Source: Nemertoderma westbladi (lineage: Eukaryota > Xenacoelomorpha > Nemertodermatida > Nemertodermatidae). From it: DNA of 39,745 nt. Location of the stretch: contig JAUCBJ010006686.1 in NCBI GenBank assembly GCA_032718475.1, positions 1 through 39,745 on the forward strand. Direction: 5' to 3'. Below, piece by piece: positions 19,471-28,304 of this stretch (positions within the stretch are counted from its first letter, which is position 1; each line of letters begins with the position of its first letter). Below the pieces are notes generated by a model that searched no databases, had not been told where the DNA came from, and was given only the letters and a program-made list of their open reading frames with translations. The position numbers and the translations under genes were made by a program.

Positions 19471-19950
19471 TACAAGGCGTTCAGATAAATACCACAAGTA
19501 GTTTTCCAACTTATTGCGAGAAGCACCAACTAGTGAGCTGAAGTTGACTGGCAAACTTGGCATTGAAAAACATCTTCATTAAATCGACGTCGTTCTGAGT
19601 GGCATCCTGTACAGAGGTAGAAGTCAGCCAGGCTTTAGTTAAGAATACTGATATAAATATAGCCAGGCTGGTGATTGAATCAAGCTGATCAATTAAAAGA
19701 TAAACATTCTGGATTTCAGATCGTAAGAAGGCATCTTGAATGCATATCCTTGGACATCCATTTTGCATGATGGCATGATTGTGATGGCTGGCCACCCACA
19801 ATTAAAACATTGCCTTCTAAAAATAGGAGGGTAAATTGAGCCAACTGTAGGTAATTGTGTCTAAATGATTGCTTGGTGCTTTTTTCCAAGTATGAAGAAA
19901 TGAAATAGTTGTCTATACCACTATCCAACTATACATCCGCTATTCGGATG
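19471..19950. other. No gene recognised; two minus frames without similarity
   Basis: Minus frames at 19,511-19,801 and 19,716-19,928 are fairly long. The second contains a faint SFRHNYLQLAQFTLLFLE segment that recalls a C-terminal motif of another repeat family. The evidence is too weak for a gene call. Confidence 0.3.
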
Positions 19951-20040
19951 GGTGGCACACTAAGCCAGCGAGTTGAGGGCGGAAACATTCTTGACTCACA
20001 TGGTATACATCTATCGGCTAGTGGCCAAGGCAAGTTATAA
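19951..20040 (+). pseudogene. C-terminal SGNH-hydrolase-like fragment
   Basis: The frame GGTLSQRVEGGNILDSHGIH, then LSASGQGKL, ends at TAA 20,038. The D-x-H-G-I-H-L-S-x-x-G pattern is the block V (Asp-x-x-His) end of SGNH/GDSL esterase domains that occur in some LINE ORF1 proteins. It could be the distal end of the protein begun at 17,862-18,478, split by later insertions. The fragment is short, so confidence is low. Confidence 0.3.
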
Positions 20041-20185
20041 GCCACACTACACCACTCCCTCTTCACAGCTGTTAAACACTCACTATAAAAAAAGTAAAAG
20101 CACTATTATATAATTTCTGAGTGGCTCTTTTAATTTAGAGCCCCACAATCAAATAATGAAAACAGCAGATGACTGACACCCGAGT

Positions 20186-20300
20186 GTGGGAGTGTGGATG
20201 TGGGGGTGGGGGAGGGGGGGGGGGGTGACGTGGGGGGTCGGTTTTGGAGGTGGGGGTGCGGTAGGGGTGGTTAGTGTTGGGGGTGGTTGGGGAGTAGGGG
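20186..20300. repeat. G-rich tract with G13 run
   Basis: About 115 bases of GTGGGGG-type sequence include a run of 13 G at about 20,214-20,226 and at least eight further runs of four or more G. It could form G-quadruplexes on the plus strand. Confidence 0.7.
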
Positions 20301-20365
20301 AAACACTATAATTGTACTGTATGTACAATCAACCTGATATACATGCATTCTCACATAATAGAACT

Positions 20366-20763
20366 AGCATCATAGAGTTCTGTGGAAGCCAAGAACTCCC
20401 CTTGAGAGGCCATCATGATTGTGGGCCTTTAACCGAAGAGCTGATATCACATAATGATGGAGTGTTCTGAGCTGCAATAAGGTTGAAAGCTGCGGATGAG
20501 AATACCAAAAGTCTTACATACAACGCCCCAAAGAATGCTTCATATATGTCTGAAGTTATTCAGAATGAACTGATAGGCCTCATGGGGAATCTAATTCGAC
20601 AGAACATCATTGCTGATGTAAAGAGAGCTAAATATTTTACTGTATTTTAGCTGATGAGTCAACAAACATAAGTTGTAAGTCACAGCTTAGTACTTCACTT
20701 CGATATGTCTTAGATAATGCTATACGTGAAGACTTTGTTGCATTCATTGATCTAGCAAAGAAA
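20366..20763 (+). pseudogene. hAT transposase fragment, ZMYM1/DUF4371-like
   Basis: The frame reads IIEFCGSQELPLRGHHDCGP, then a TGA at 20,468-20,470, RLKAADENTKSLTYNAPKNA, YMSEVIQNELIGLMGN, DVKRAKYFTV, then a two-base slip near 20,647, and LADESTNISCKSQLSTSLRY, REDFVAFID. The pattern LRGHHD ... IQNELI ... AKYFTV-LADESTN ... Q-L-S ... R-Y is diagnostic of the ZMYM1-type hAT lineage with a DUF4371 domain. One stop and one frameshift occur, and the rest of the transposase is gone. The fragment ends where a minus-strand psq domain begins. Confidence 0.85.
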
Positions 20764-20765
20764 AT

Positions 20766-20960
20766 AGGTGCCCCAACTTTCCCATCTTTATATTTGTGAA
20801 CATGGGTCCAAAGAGTTCCATAAGGAATTTTATGGATTTTTGAGGCTTTTTTAATCGATGTCCCCTTGGAAATGGCTTTAATTGCTGCTTCCATACTCTC
20901 CGAAGTATAATTTTGGTAACCTCGTTTCCCTGGCTTACGACGTGTGTATGTCCGCACCAT
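20766..20960 (-). pseudogene. psq-type helix-turn-helix of a pogo/Tigger-like transposase
   Basis: A minus-strand ATG at 20,960 opens MVRTYTRRKPGKRGYQNYTS, ESMEAAIKAISKGTSIKKA, SKIHKIPYGTLWTHVHKYKD and GKVGAP. This is an HTH_psq domain of about 55 residues (A-I-x-A-I ... S-x-x-x-A-S-x-x-x-x-I-P-x-x-T-L) followed by the usual G-x-P linker. After GAP the frame is simply antisense to the hAT fragment, so the real coding part stops near 20,766. No DDE catalytic domain is present. Psq domains are also found in host transcription factors, but the solitary context here favours a transposon relic. Confidence 0.65.
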
Positions 20961-21057
20961 GTTGTAAAAAATTAATAAATGATAATAAGCTTATTAGGTA
21001 TAATACAGTTAAACCTACAGTATGAAGCGCCGTTTACGCCAAAACTATCTGAATAAA

Positions 21058-21261
21058 TATTATACTCAAGATGTGTCAATAAAAAATATTATACTTAAGA
21101 TGTAACTAAATTCTCGGCCGAGATTCTCGGCCGAGTTTTTCTCGGCCGAGATCTCGGCCGAGTTTTCTCTGCCGAGTTTTTCTCGGCCGAGTTTTTCTCG
21201 GCCGAGAATTTAGATACATCTTAAGTATAATATTTTTTATTGACACATCTTGAGTATAATA
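21058..21261. mobile_element. 204-bp palindromic MITE with CTCGGCCGAG core array
   Basis: Arms of about 65 bases (21,058-21,122 and 21,197-21,261) are inverted copies with a single difference (TAACT against TATCT). Within each arm TATACT(C/T)AAGATGT occurs twice. The centre is an array of the 10-base palindrome CTCGGCCGAG separated by A, ATT or TTTT. The outermost TA on each side may be a TA target duplication, as for Tc1/mariner-type elements. The near-perfect arms suggest recent spread. The right end sits directly against a conserved coding fragment. Confidence 0.8.
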
Positions 21262-21515
21262 CCAAAGCACTCGGTTGCAACATGAGCATAAAACTGAACT
21301 TTCTTCATAGTCACCTTGATAGCTTCCCGGAAAATCTTGGTGCTGTCAGTGATGAGCAGGGTGAACGATTTCACCAAGATTTGAAGGTCATGGAAGAGCG
21401 TTATCAGGGTAGGTGGGATGCACATATGATGGCGGACTATTGCTGGAGCATCAAGCGCGATTGTCCAAAGATTGAACACTCAAGGAAAAGCTATAAGCGT
21501 AAATTTTTACCTTAA
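21262..21515 (+). pseudogene. C-terminal fragment of a conserved invertebrate repeat protein (FLHSHLDSFPENLGAVSDEQGERF)
   Basis: The frame TKALGCNMSIKLNFLHSHLD, SFPENLGAVSDEQGERFHQD, LKVMEERYQGRWDAHMMADY, CWSIKRDCPKIEH and SYKRKFLP ends at a natural-looking terminus (TAA after 21,512). This highly conserved block is common in uncharacterised arthropod, cnidarian and echinoderm proteins thought to derive from a transposon. Its biochemical role is unknown to me. It is intact from residue 1 to the stop, but the upstream part is cut off at the MITE junction. The MITE either inserted here or marks an older break. Confidence 0.65.
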
Positions 21516-22340
21516 AACATACTTTCAGTAGCCATATATCCCTATAATAACCTTAATGTGGCTATTACCTAATTTCTAAACGTTGTAATGCAATGTCTTT
21601 GATCTCTATCTATGCAATAGTTAAAAACATTATATTTTATGTATCTTTTAACCGCAGAGTTTTTCTGATATTTAAAATAAAGCGAATGATCCTATAGTTC
21701 AAAAAGTGGTAGAGAAAAGCTGATATCATTTTTGGATTCAGCAGCCCAAAATTAGTTAAAAACAACTGTCAGATCTAACTCAACAAAAATTGTGTTCCCC
21801 AGTGAATAGAATCGATCAACATTAACGCCAGGTGACCTACGAAGATCGAGATCGAGCAGTACCGGTACCTGGGCGACATCGACTTCTCCGCGCCCAAACT
21901 AGATGTCCCGAAAGTGTAATCCCGTGTAATCCCGCAAAGACCGCAGAGTCGCTTATTCGAGTCCCGTCTTCATTCCGGAGACTTGAAGTGGTCTTATAAA
22001 CTGACAAGTAGGTCCAATAATCATAAAAAAATACCTTCTCGTGGAGATATCCAATTGGCACCACTGGGCACATAAATTTGCAGAAATTGAATGCAAACCC
22101 CAAACTTCATTGCCTTTACTGATAACGCGATATATCGGAGCCAGTATCTTCTATCCCAGCTATCTCGAAAACCAAGCAAGATATGGGAAAACGGTTTCTA
22201 TATTTGGATTCAGCATGAAATTCTGCATTAGATAGGATATGTTTCAAAAATTCGTATTTTTGGTCAGAAAATGCGCTACCCCCCCCCCCCCCCCCTCCCC
22301 CCCAAATTGTAAGGAGGCAATTGCCGTAAAATCATCCGTC
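21516..22340. other. No gene recognised
   Basis: ATTCGAGTCCCG at about 21,954 resembles a Pol III B box, but no tRNA fold is visible. A C17TC7 tract lies at 22,279-22,303. Confidence 0.4.
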
Positions 22341-22720
22341 GCTCCCCATCATCGGACAAAGTTTCTTTATCATTTGGTTTTAACGCTCGGGAGGATGTTA
22401 TGGAAGTTGCTTCCTTCCCTATAGCATTCCAGAATGCTGGGATGGTTGCTGATTTCAATAAGGGAAGAAGCCAACCTCATTAGTAGGCACTATGTAGAAG
22501 AACAACTGCAAACTTATTCTTTTGGCGCCAGACAATTTTAGAAATATCTAAAAAATACCATTGCAGCAATTGATGATATATTGTTCTCCAATGGTCATTT
22601 ATCTACAGATTTTCCTTCTGTTTCATACATTGATCTACGTGAAGAATAATCTGAGCGAATTCAAACAATAGAGAATATAAGGAAAAGGTATTTTGTGGAT
22701 ACAAACCATAGTGATCTACA
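22341..22720 (+). other. Coding-like remnant of unknown type
   Basis: Short in-frame stretches, SSDKVSLSFGFNAREDVMEV, FPIAFQNAGMVADFNKG, LFSNGHLSTDFPSVSYIDLR and IENIRKRYFVDTNHSDLQ, are protein-like but lie in different frames with several stops. The last precedes a GTAAGT donor-like site near 22,720. I do not recognise the family. Confidence 0.25.
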
Positions 22721-22959
22721 GTAAGTAGGAAAATGGTGATCCCCCAGAAAGACTCCTTTATCTTAGCCACTCTGGATGAGCCACTTGATTAGGATTATTA
22801 TATTTTATATCAATTTGTGGCAAGTCGTAACAATTTTATATTTACCCTAAACGTAAATTAATTCATTTGCATTTATTCTGTTGAATACATTTACTGAAAT
22901 TTAAATTTTACTGCTGCTGTATACAATATATTTGCTGGACCAATATTTTATCGTTTATA

Positions 22960-23240
22960 TTTTGTTGCTAGGAAAATTTGGTGTCATCACTTCCAGCAAT
23001 GACGACATTATTCGATTACTATATAAGCCGAGTTCGCTCGACCTAGTAGTAGTAGTAGTATATAAGCCCAAGGTATTAGTTCAGTGTCGTTTTTCATAGT
23101 TTCAGTCTTCAGAATTACAATATTATTATCAGTCTTCATGCAGTCATTCAGAGTTCGCTTATCTGTTCTGTAGCATACTAGGCCATATACATCAAAACTA
23201 AATAAACTTCTGAATTATGTAATTATATTTCATTTCTGTA
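22960..23240 (+). promoter_or_regulatory. LTR- or promoter-like segment (TATA box to AATAAA)
   Basis: ACTATATAAGCC (about 23,019) is followed by a TAG microsatellite, a second TATATAAGCCC (about 23,060), roughly 140 bases of T-rich sequence and CTAAATAAAC (about 23,206). TATA-to-poly(A)-signal spacing in a 200-bp stretch without coding potential is typical of a solo LTR. No TG...CA ends with a target duplication could be assigned, so an ordinary promoter or chance is possible. Confidence 0.25.
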
Positions 23241-23529
23241 TTCTGGCATTCACGCAAGATGCCTGAGTAGAGACTCATCAGCCAGGGGGCCAACTGACGT
23301 GGAGCCCAGGAACAACAGCTGTAACGTTACATAGTTGCAAATCAAGCATTGCAGAAATCTGCAACTGTGGAGCAAGATCTCCTATCATTATAATCATATG
23401 CCAGAATTTATCCAACCTTTATGTTCTTGATCGCATAAAATATAATACAAAACTGCATCCTTTCCTTTCAATGGACTGGTCCACTGTCATTTGGAAGAAG
23501 ATGCAGTCTTTGGACTTGTAGTTCCAGAA

Positions 23530-24530
23530 GTTCCTACTTTGGTAGCCATCAAAGATCTCTGAAATGAGCTCTGGCTCGTTGCCTTGTGCCAGCAATTTAA
23601 TACATTCATGACCATCAAAGCTCTTAGTTGTGTCGAATATGTAATTATGATCTCTCGTAACCACATAGTGACAGATAAGATGCCAGCTTATCTCGAGTTT
23701 CTTGGCAAGATAGCTTAGAGGCAGCAGTCTCAACTATCTTCCAGATCTGAGTGGCACAAGGCTTAAACTCAAGATGGAGGCTTTCATGAATCCGCTCAAT
23801 CTCCTGAGAGGGAGAGACCCCATAAAACTTCCCTCTACCATTGATGAACACATAGTTGCTATGTGAGACACCCGCTTGCTTTAGCATCTAATCACATCGC
23901 AATAATGTTGAATCATCCTGTAGCGGGAGGACAACTGCAGCATTATTTGTTGCCTTTGTCTTATGGTCAGCAACCAAAATCAAGTGCTGCCTTGATTCTG
24001 ACACAAAGGGCGGCTTATATGCCCGACGGAATTCCACCATCTTCATCTTTCCAGCAACACTAGGGCGTTGGTGCTCCCCAACTATGATAATGGCCATGAG
24101 GTACCGAACATAGAACGAATATAATATGCAATCAATCCACCCTATGTGAAGTTTCCTCTGGGCCTCAATCACAGAATGAAGGATTTTCTCATCCTTCACA
24201 AGAAACAGGGCATCTGCTGGAGTCTTATCATGAAACTCAATCATTGAGTTTAGCGCCTTCTGTCTCTCTAGGGATGACCAAAAGGTGATATTTTTGTGGA
24301 AGCTCTTGATAGCCTCTCTGACCAAGGAGATCTTGGATCGTAGGTGAGATGATATTTCATCTGCACCAGTTGATCCAGATCTGAACTGAAAGAACCTCAG
24401 TAGGCACTTCAGTTGGCCATCTAAACTTTCACCCTTTATGCCACATTTTGAATTCCCAATAAGTTTTAGAAGAGACTGAACCTTGGCTATTCTGCTATAT
24501 GTTACCAGTTTATATGTGTGATGGTTATGG
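23530..24530 (-). pseudogene. Tyrosine-recombinase-like protein (broken)
   Basis: The minus-strand frame from about 24,530 reads PPSKHKPITHNHH, then a helical region (IAKVQSLLKLIGNSKCG, SKISLVREAIKSFHKNITFW), then YLMAIIIVGEHQRPSVAGKM and LVADHKTKATNNAAVVLPL. A TAG at 23,888-23,890 interrupts it. The same frame continues MLKQAGVSHSNYVFINGRGK, IWKIVETAASKL and RDKLASYL. A slip near 23,690 then leads to CHYVVTRDHNYIFDTTKSF. The succession Q-R-P-x-x-V, H-K-T, I-x-K-I-V-x-T-A and H-x-x-V-T-x-x-x-x-Y matches the core of animal tyrosine-recombinase-like repeat proteins. The box II Arg position appears to read Trp, and one stop plus one frameshift make it inactive. Residues upstream of 24,530 look intronic. 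Confidence 0.55.
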
Positions 24531-24864
24531 GTTATTGGTTTATGTTTGGAAGGGGGGAGGACACCCCAAATATTTTTTTTTATCGAAAATAACATTATTG
24601 CGTTTTTTTGTACAGAAATTAACGGCGATTTCAAATTTGAAATCGGTATTTTAATATCTCTTCTAGTTTTTGAATTACAGAAGTTCAAAAATGTGCTGTC
24701 AGTTACGAAAATTATCAAAAAATCGACATTTTTTCCGTTTTTGACAAATAAATTCAATGCTGCACTCAAAGAAATACAGTATTGCGATCTCCAATCAATT
24801 TAACATTTTGGAGGGAAATTTGAAATTAATATTTATAGGTTTACAGTGTATATTTATAGTAGGC
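24531..24864. other. Spacer left of the LTR retrotransposon
   Basis: AT-rich, open by chance on both strands (24,546-24,803 plus, and the upstream extension of the minus frame). No support for a gene. Confidence 0.4.
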
Positions 24865-24869
24865 CTAGT

Positions 24870-26121
24870 TGTAAAAGCCTTTGCTGAATTGCCCCGTTAT
24901 TTTTATTATCTTTTACATTAAAATACTCTGTAGTTGATTTAATAAGTGTAAGAGACCGTATTATTGCTGTATCGGTGTTTTTAGAGGATCTAAGACCTAT
25001 TTCCTCCGTATGTGTACTGTGAAAGGCATATTTTATGATTCTATGGCAATTCGTGACGCAAAGGGGTGATAGCTACTCTTGAACAGTAGTTACTATGACT
25101 ACGGTTAACAGCTGACATTCATACGTGTTGATTTCCTTTGTTCTACGGCGTCTCTCAGTTCAGTCAGCCAATTAGAGCTTTTTTGTGGCTCCTTGTACAG
25201 AAAATTTCCGAGAAATGACGCAATGCCTATGTGCAGTGTTTACATTCAGTCTTGAGCCAAAGAAAGAACGGCTTGGAAGTATTTTGTGCCTTACTGTTTT
25301 TAGTCTTACACTAGTAGGTTTAATTATAAAGGGCATATATCCTTTAACGCACCTACCTGACTCATGGAATCACTGCTAACTGATCATACATACTGACTGC
25401 TGAAACATTGCAAACTCATAACAATCAGTGTTTTCATTGTTGTTTTATACTGCTATTTACCGTCAGTTCTTCATAATGTGGTTGATGAATAATTATATTT
25501 GGAATAACGATAAATAACCCCGAAACCCAATACAGCAATATTCTTGATATACCGAAGGTAAGAGAGAAGGGTTACAGATAAACGATTGTGACTTATGTTG
25601 AAGTGGTTTGAAGTGAATCTAATGTTATTTGATAGACCCTACATGAGTCAGTCTGTGTTCCTTTTATATGTGACTAAAATCAGTGAAGATTGGCAGATTA
25701 GTGTGCAGTATTGTGCAGCATTGTGTATGAGTGAGTCTGTTAAAGAAGCAATTCCTAAAGAATGCGCCATATATGTGAATTATAATTAAGCCATATCGTT
25801 GTGAGTAGTTTAAGTCATAACTCTGTTTATATAGATAAAGCGCCACGTCCTAAAGGAACTGTTAATATTCCCGAAGGTGAATAATATTGTCAGAGATTAT
25901 ATAATACTGTCAGTCGAATAATACATTAGGCTTACATAGCAACAAAATTAAACCGTCGAACCCAATCTCCCGGGAATCTCCAGCGGGTGAATGGTCGCGC
26001 ACGGATTGGTTTCGACTAGTGTAGTGAATCAAATACTTGTCATAGACTAAAAACTGATTTAATATCTAGAAGACATCTTAATTTGGTGGGTTAAACTGCC
26101 AAAGGTCTGAAAGCGCGAACA
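24870..26121 (+). repeat. 5' LTR
   Basis: 1,252 bp, TG...CA bounded, the same length as the 3' copy and with no difference seen. It contains no significant ORF; three 60-64 codon frames appear identically in both LTRs. Promoter and poly(A) positions could not be fixed. TATATAGATAAAGCGCC at about 25,829 is one TATA-like candidate. Confidence 0.92.
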
Positions 26122-26414
26122 TTAAAGGATATAGCTTCTTTGTTGCAGTAAGCAATAAAGTTGAAAGTACCGGTCAACCGGTAAACCTGAACCGGTACAC
26201 TCTGTAGGTCAGTAGGCCTAACTGTTCTAACCGGTACTTCAGTATAAGTACACTAGTATTATTCGATTTGATTATTGCATACCGGTAGGCTGTTTAAGGG
26301 ATTAGGGATTGATCACCCCTTATACCTTTATATGGTTTACTTATTTCTGTCAAGTTTTATTTATTTGTAGGCCAGTATTGAACAGAAGGCGTGTAAGCCT
26401 GATCAGATAGTACA

Positions 26415-26993
26415 GACGATTTGTAGGCTGAGCTGTTGTCTGATTGCTGTTAAGTCTGAACGGATTACAGTGTGTGTAGAGCACTTGTCCGATTAAGTAC
26501 GATTAGGCAGTAGGGGCAGCGAACGCTGTAAGGTAATCCCCCAACTAAAGAATAAGTCGCACTACTGGGTTAGAGCGCATACTCCCTAATCATTTCGGAG
26601 TCTGCATGTCCTGTGGTTTATTTAGGCTTGAGAGTGGTCTGCCATCGTTTAGTCTGTACTTTGTTTGTGTAAGTCTGTACGGGTAGCGTATAATTTTATT
26701 TAGATAATTTGTAGGCTGGATAGTTGTCTGGCTGTTATTAGGTCTGAACGGATTGCCGCGTGTGTAGATCATCTGTCCGATTAAGTACGATTAGGCAGTA
26801 GGGGCAGCGAACGCTGTAAGGTAATCCCCCAACTAAAGAATAAGTCGCACTACTGGGTTAGAGCGCATACTCCCTAATCATTTCGGAGTCTGCATATACC
26901 GTAGTTTGTTTAGGCTTGATAGTAGTCTGTCAGTGTTCGGTCTGTATTTTGTTTGAGTAGTTTGTACGCGTAGCGTAATATTTATTATTCAGA
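26415..26993 (+). repeat. Two-copy 288-bp tandem duplication in the leader
   Basis: Units run 26,415-26,702 and 26,703 to about 26,990. The middle 120 bases (from GTCCGATTAAGTACGATTAG to TTTCGGAGTCTGCAT) are identical, while both flanks of each unit differ by roughly 20 percent. Unequal conservation inside a duplication suggests that the central block is under constraint or has been homogenised. It lies in the untranslated leader of the retrotransposon. Confidence 0.9.
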
Positions 26994-27920
26994 GTTTATG
27001 CGATTATCCGCAACATTCATTCCCCAAGTTTGTTCCTACAGTAATTGTGTTTGTTATACATACCGCTATAGTTAAATTAACCCCGGTACTACACGGGCTG
27101 CTCGGCGTAGGTAAAGACTGGTGATTTTGTGCATCGGTCACTCCAGCAGATGCCGTGGTTCTTTTAGCTGTTCAAGTATATTTAACTACTGATTGTCTGT
27201 TATATAAGTACTCGTACCTAATTTAGGCTTTAGTGTACAGTACTTTCCGAAGTAATTATTGTAGACATTATATTTGTGTTGTAAAGTGGTTGATAGGCAC
27301 ATTCGATTAGCTCTATTAACTTCTAGGTAGGAACACTCCGTGATACATAACGTAGAACCTATAGCGATACGGCTATAGGTCGTCAGGCGGTGGTATTTTC
27401 CTATCTAGACAACGCAGTGTATTTACTACTACTTATTATTTCAAATACCGTAGTACCCTGTCCGTTGTAATAACCGGTTATCTAACCCTTTGTTAGGCTG
27501 GTTTGTAGACTTCTTGTAAAATTACCCTAAAAATTCGTATTTGTTTTTGTAAATTTTGGTGTTTATTTAGAGATTGTAATCTCAACCCGAATTGTACGTA
27601 ATTTGTAGTATTAAGTAACTTAGGTAAATTAGAATTATTTGTTTTAGTGTCCTATACGTAACACTTCACTGAAAGCGCACCGCTTTGTGTAGTGATTACC
27701 CCCAGAAATAATAACATTTATTTCAAACATTGACAAAACCCATTAAAACGGGTATATATATATTATAAATCAAATCTAACGATTTATAAATAGTAGGCCT
27801 ACCATACAACCATTAGGTCCCAATATCAGTTGGATTACTGCTCAAATAACGGTAATAAAGTAAGTAAAGTAACAAAGTAACCCTAAAGTAACAGAAATTC
27901 AATTATTTGAAATAATTGAT

Positions 27921-28166
27921 ATACCGGTATTTACGATAGGCCTATTATCTTTATTTCTACAAATCTAGGCTGAAATTATACCGGTACTTGTAATTAATTC
28001 TATTTCAGAATTATATATCCTACAAACTGTAAGCTGTATACCGGTATTCCGATAGGCCTATTATATATTTATATATATTTGTGCTAAAATTATACCGGTA
28101 TTCTGTGATAAACCTAGTCTGTAATAATACTTATATAGTTATATATACTATAAGTATACCGGTATT
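27921..28166 (+). repeat. Periodic array of ATACCGGTAT palindromes
   Basis: ATACCGGTA(T/C) occurs at 27,921, 27,978, 28,038, 28,092 and 28,156, spaced 57, 60, 54 and 64 bases apart. CGATAGGCCTATTAT follows the first and third copies. The array ends 140 bases before the ATG of the retrotransposon ORF. The unit is a 10-base perfect palindrome. It may be a decayed 59-bp (or 117-bp) tandem repeat or a regulatory cluster. Confidence 0.65.
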
Positions 28167-28304
28167 CTAATATATTATATATATATCACGCTACACTGAG
28201 TAGCAGTAACGGTAATTAATTACTAGGCTAGCAGTTCATACTGAGTTACTAGACTTGCTTAGACTGTAATATAGCAGTAGGCATTCAACTGTACATACAT
28301 AGTC

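Noticed and set aside
19716-19928. Fragment with SFRHNYLQLAQF as a repeat-protein C-terminus
   Set aside because: Resemblance limited to a few residues and not supported by neighbouring motifs.
20637-20765. C-terminal half of the psq ORF
   Set aside because: It is the antisense of the hAT fragment on the plus strand, which has clear hAT motifs.
21945-21970. tRNA or tRNA-SINE suggested by ATTCGAGTCCCG
   Set aside because: No acceptor stem, A box or dispersed-repeat evidence can be seen.
24532-24769. N-terminal 80 residues of the minus-strand recombinase-like frame
   Set aside because: AT-driven composition and open on both strands; most likely intron or upstream non-coding sequence.
25185-25789. 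Two 64-residue ORFs present identically at 32,176-32,780
   Set aside because: They are identical because they lie in the two LTRs; no similarity to proteins and no conserved coding pattern.
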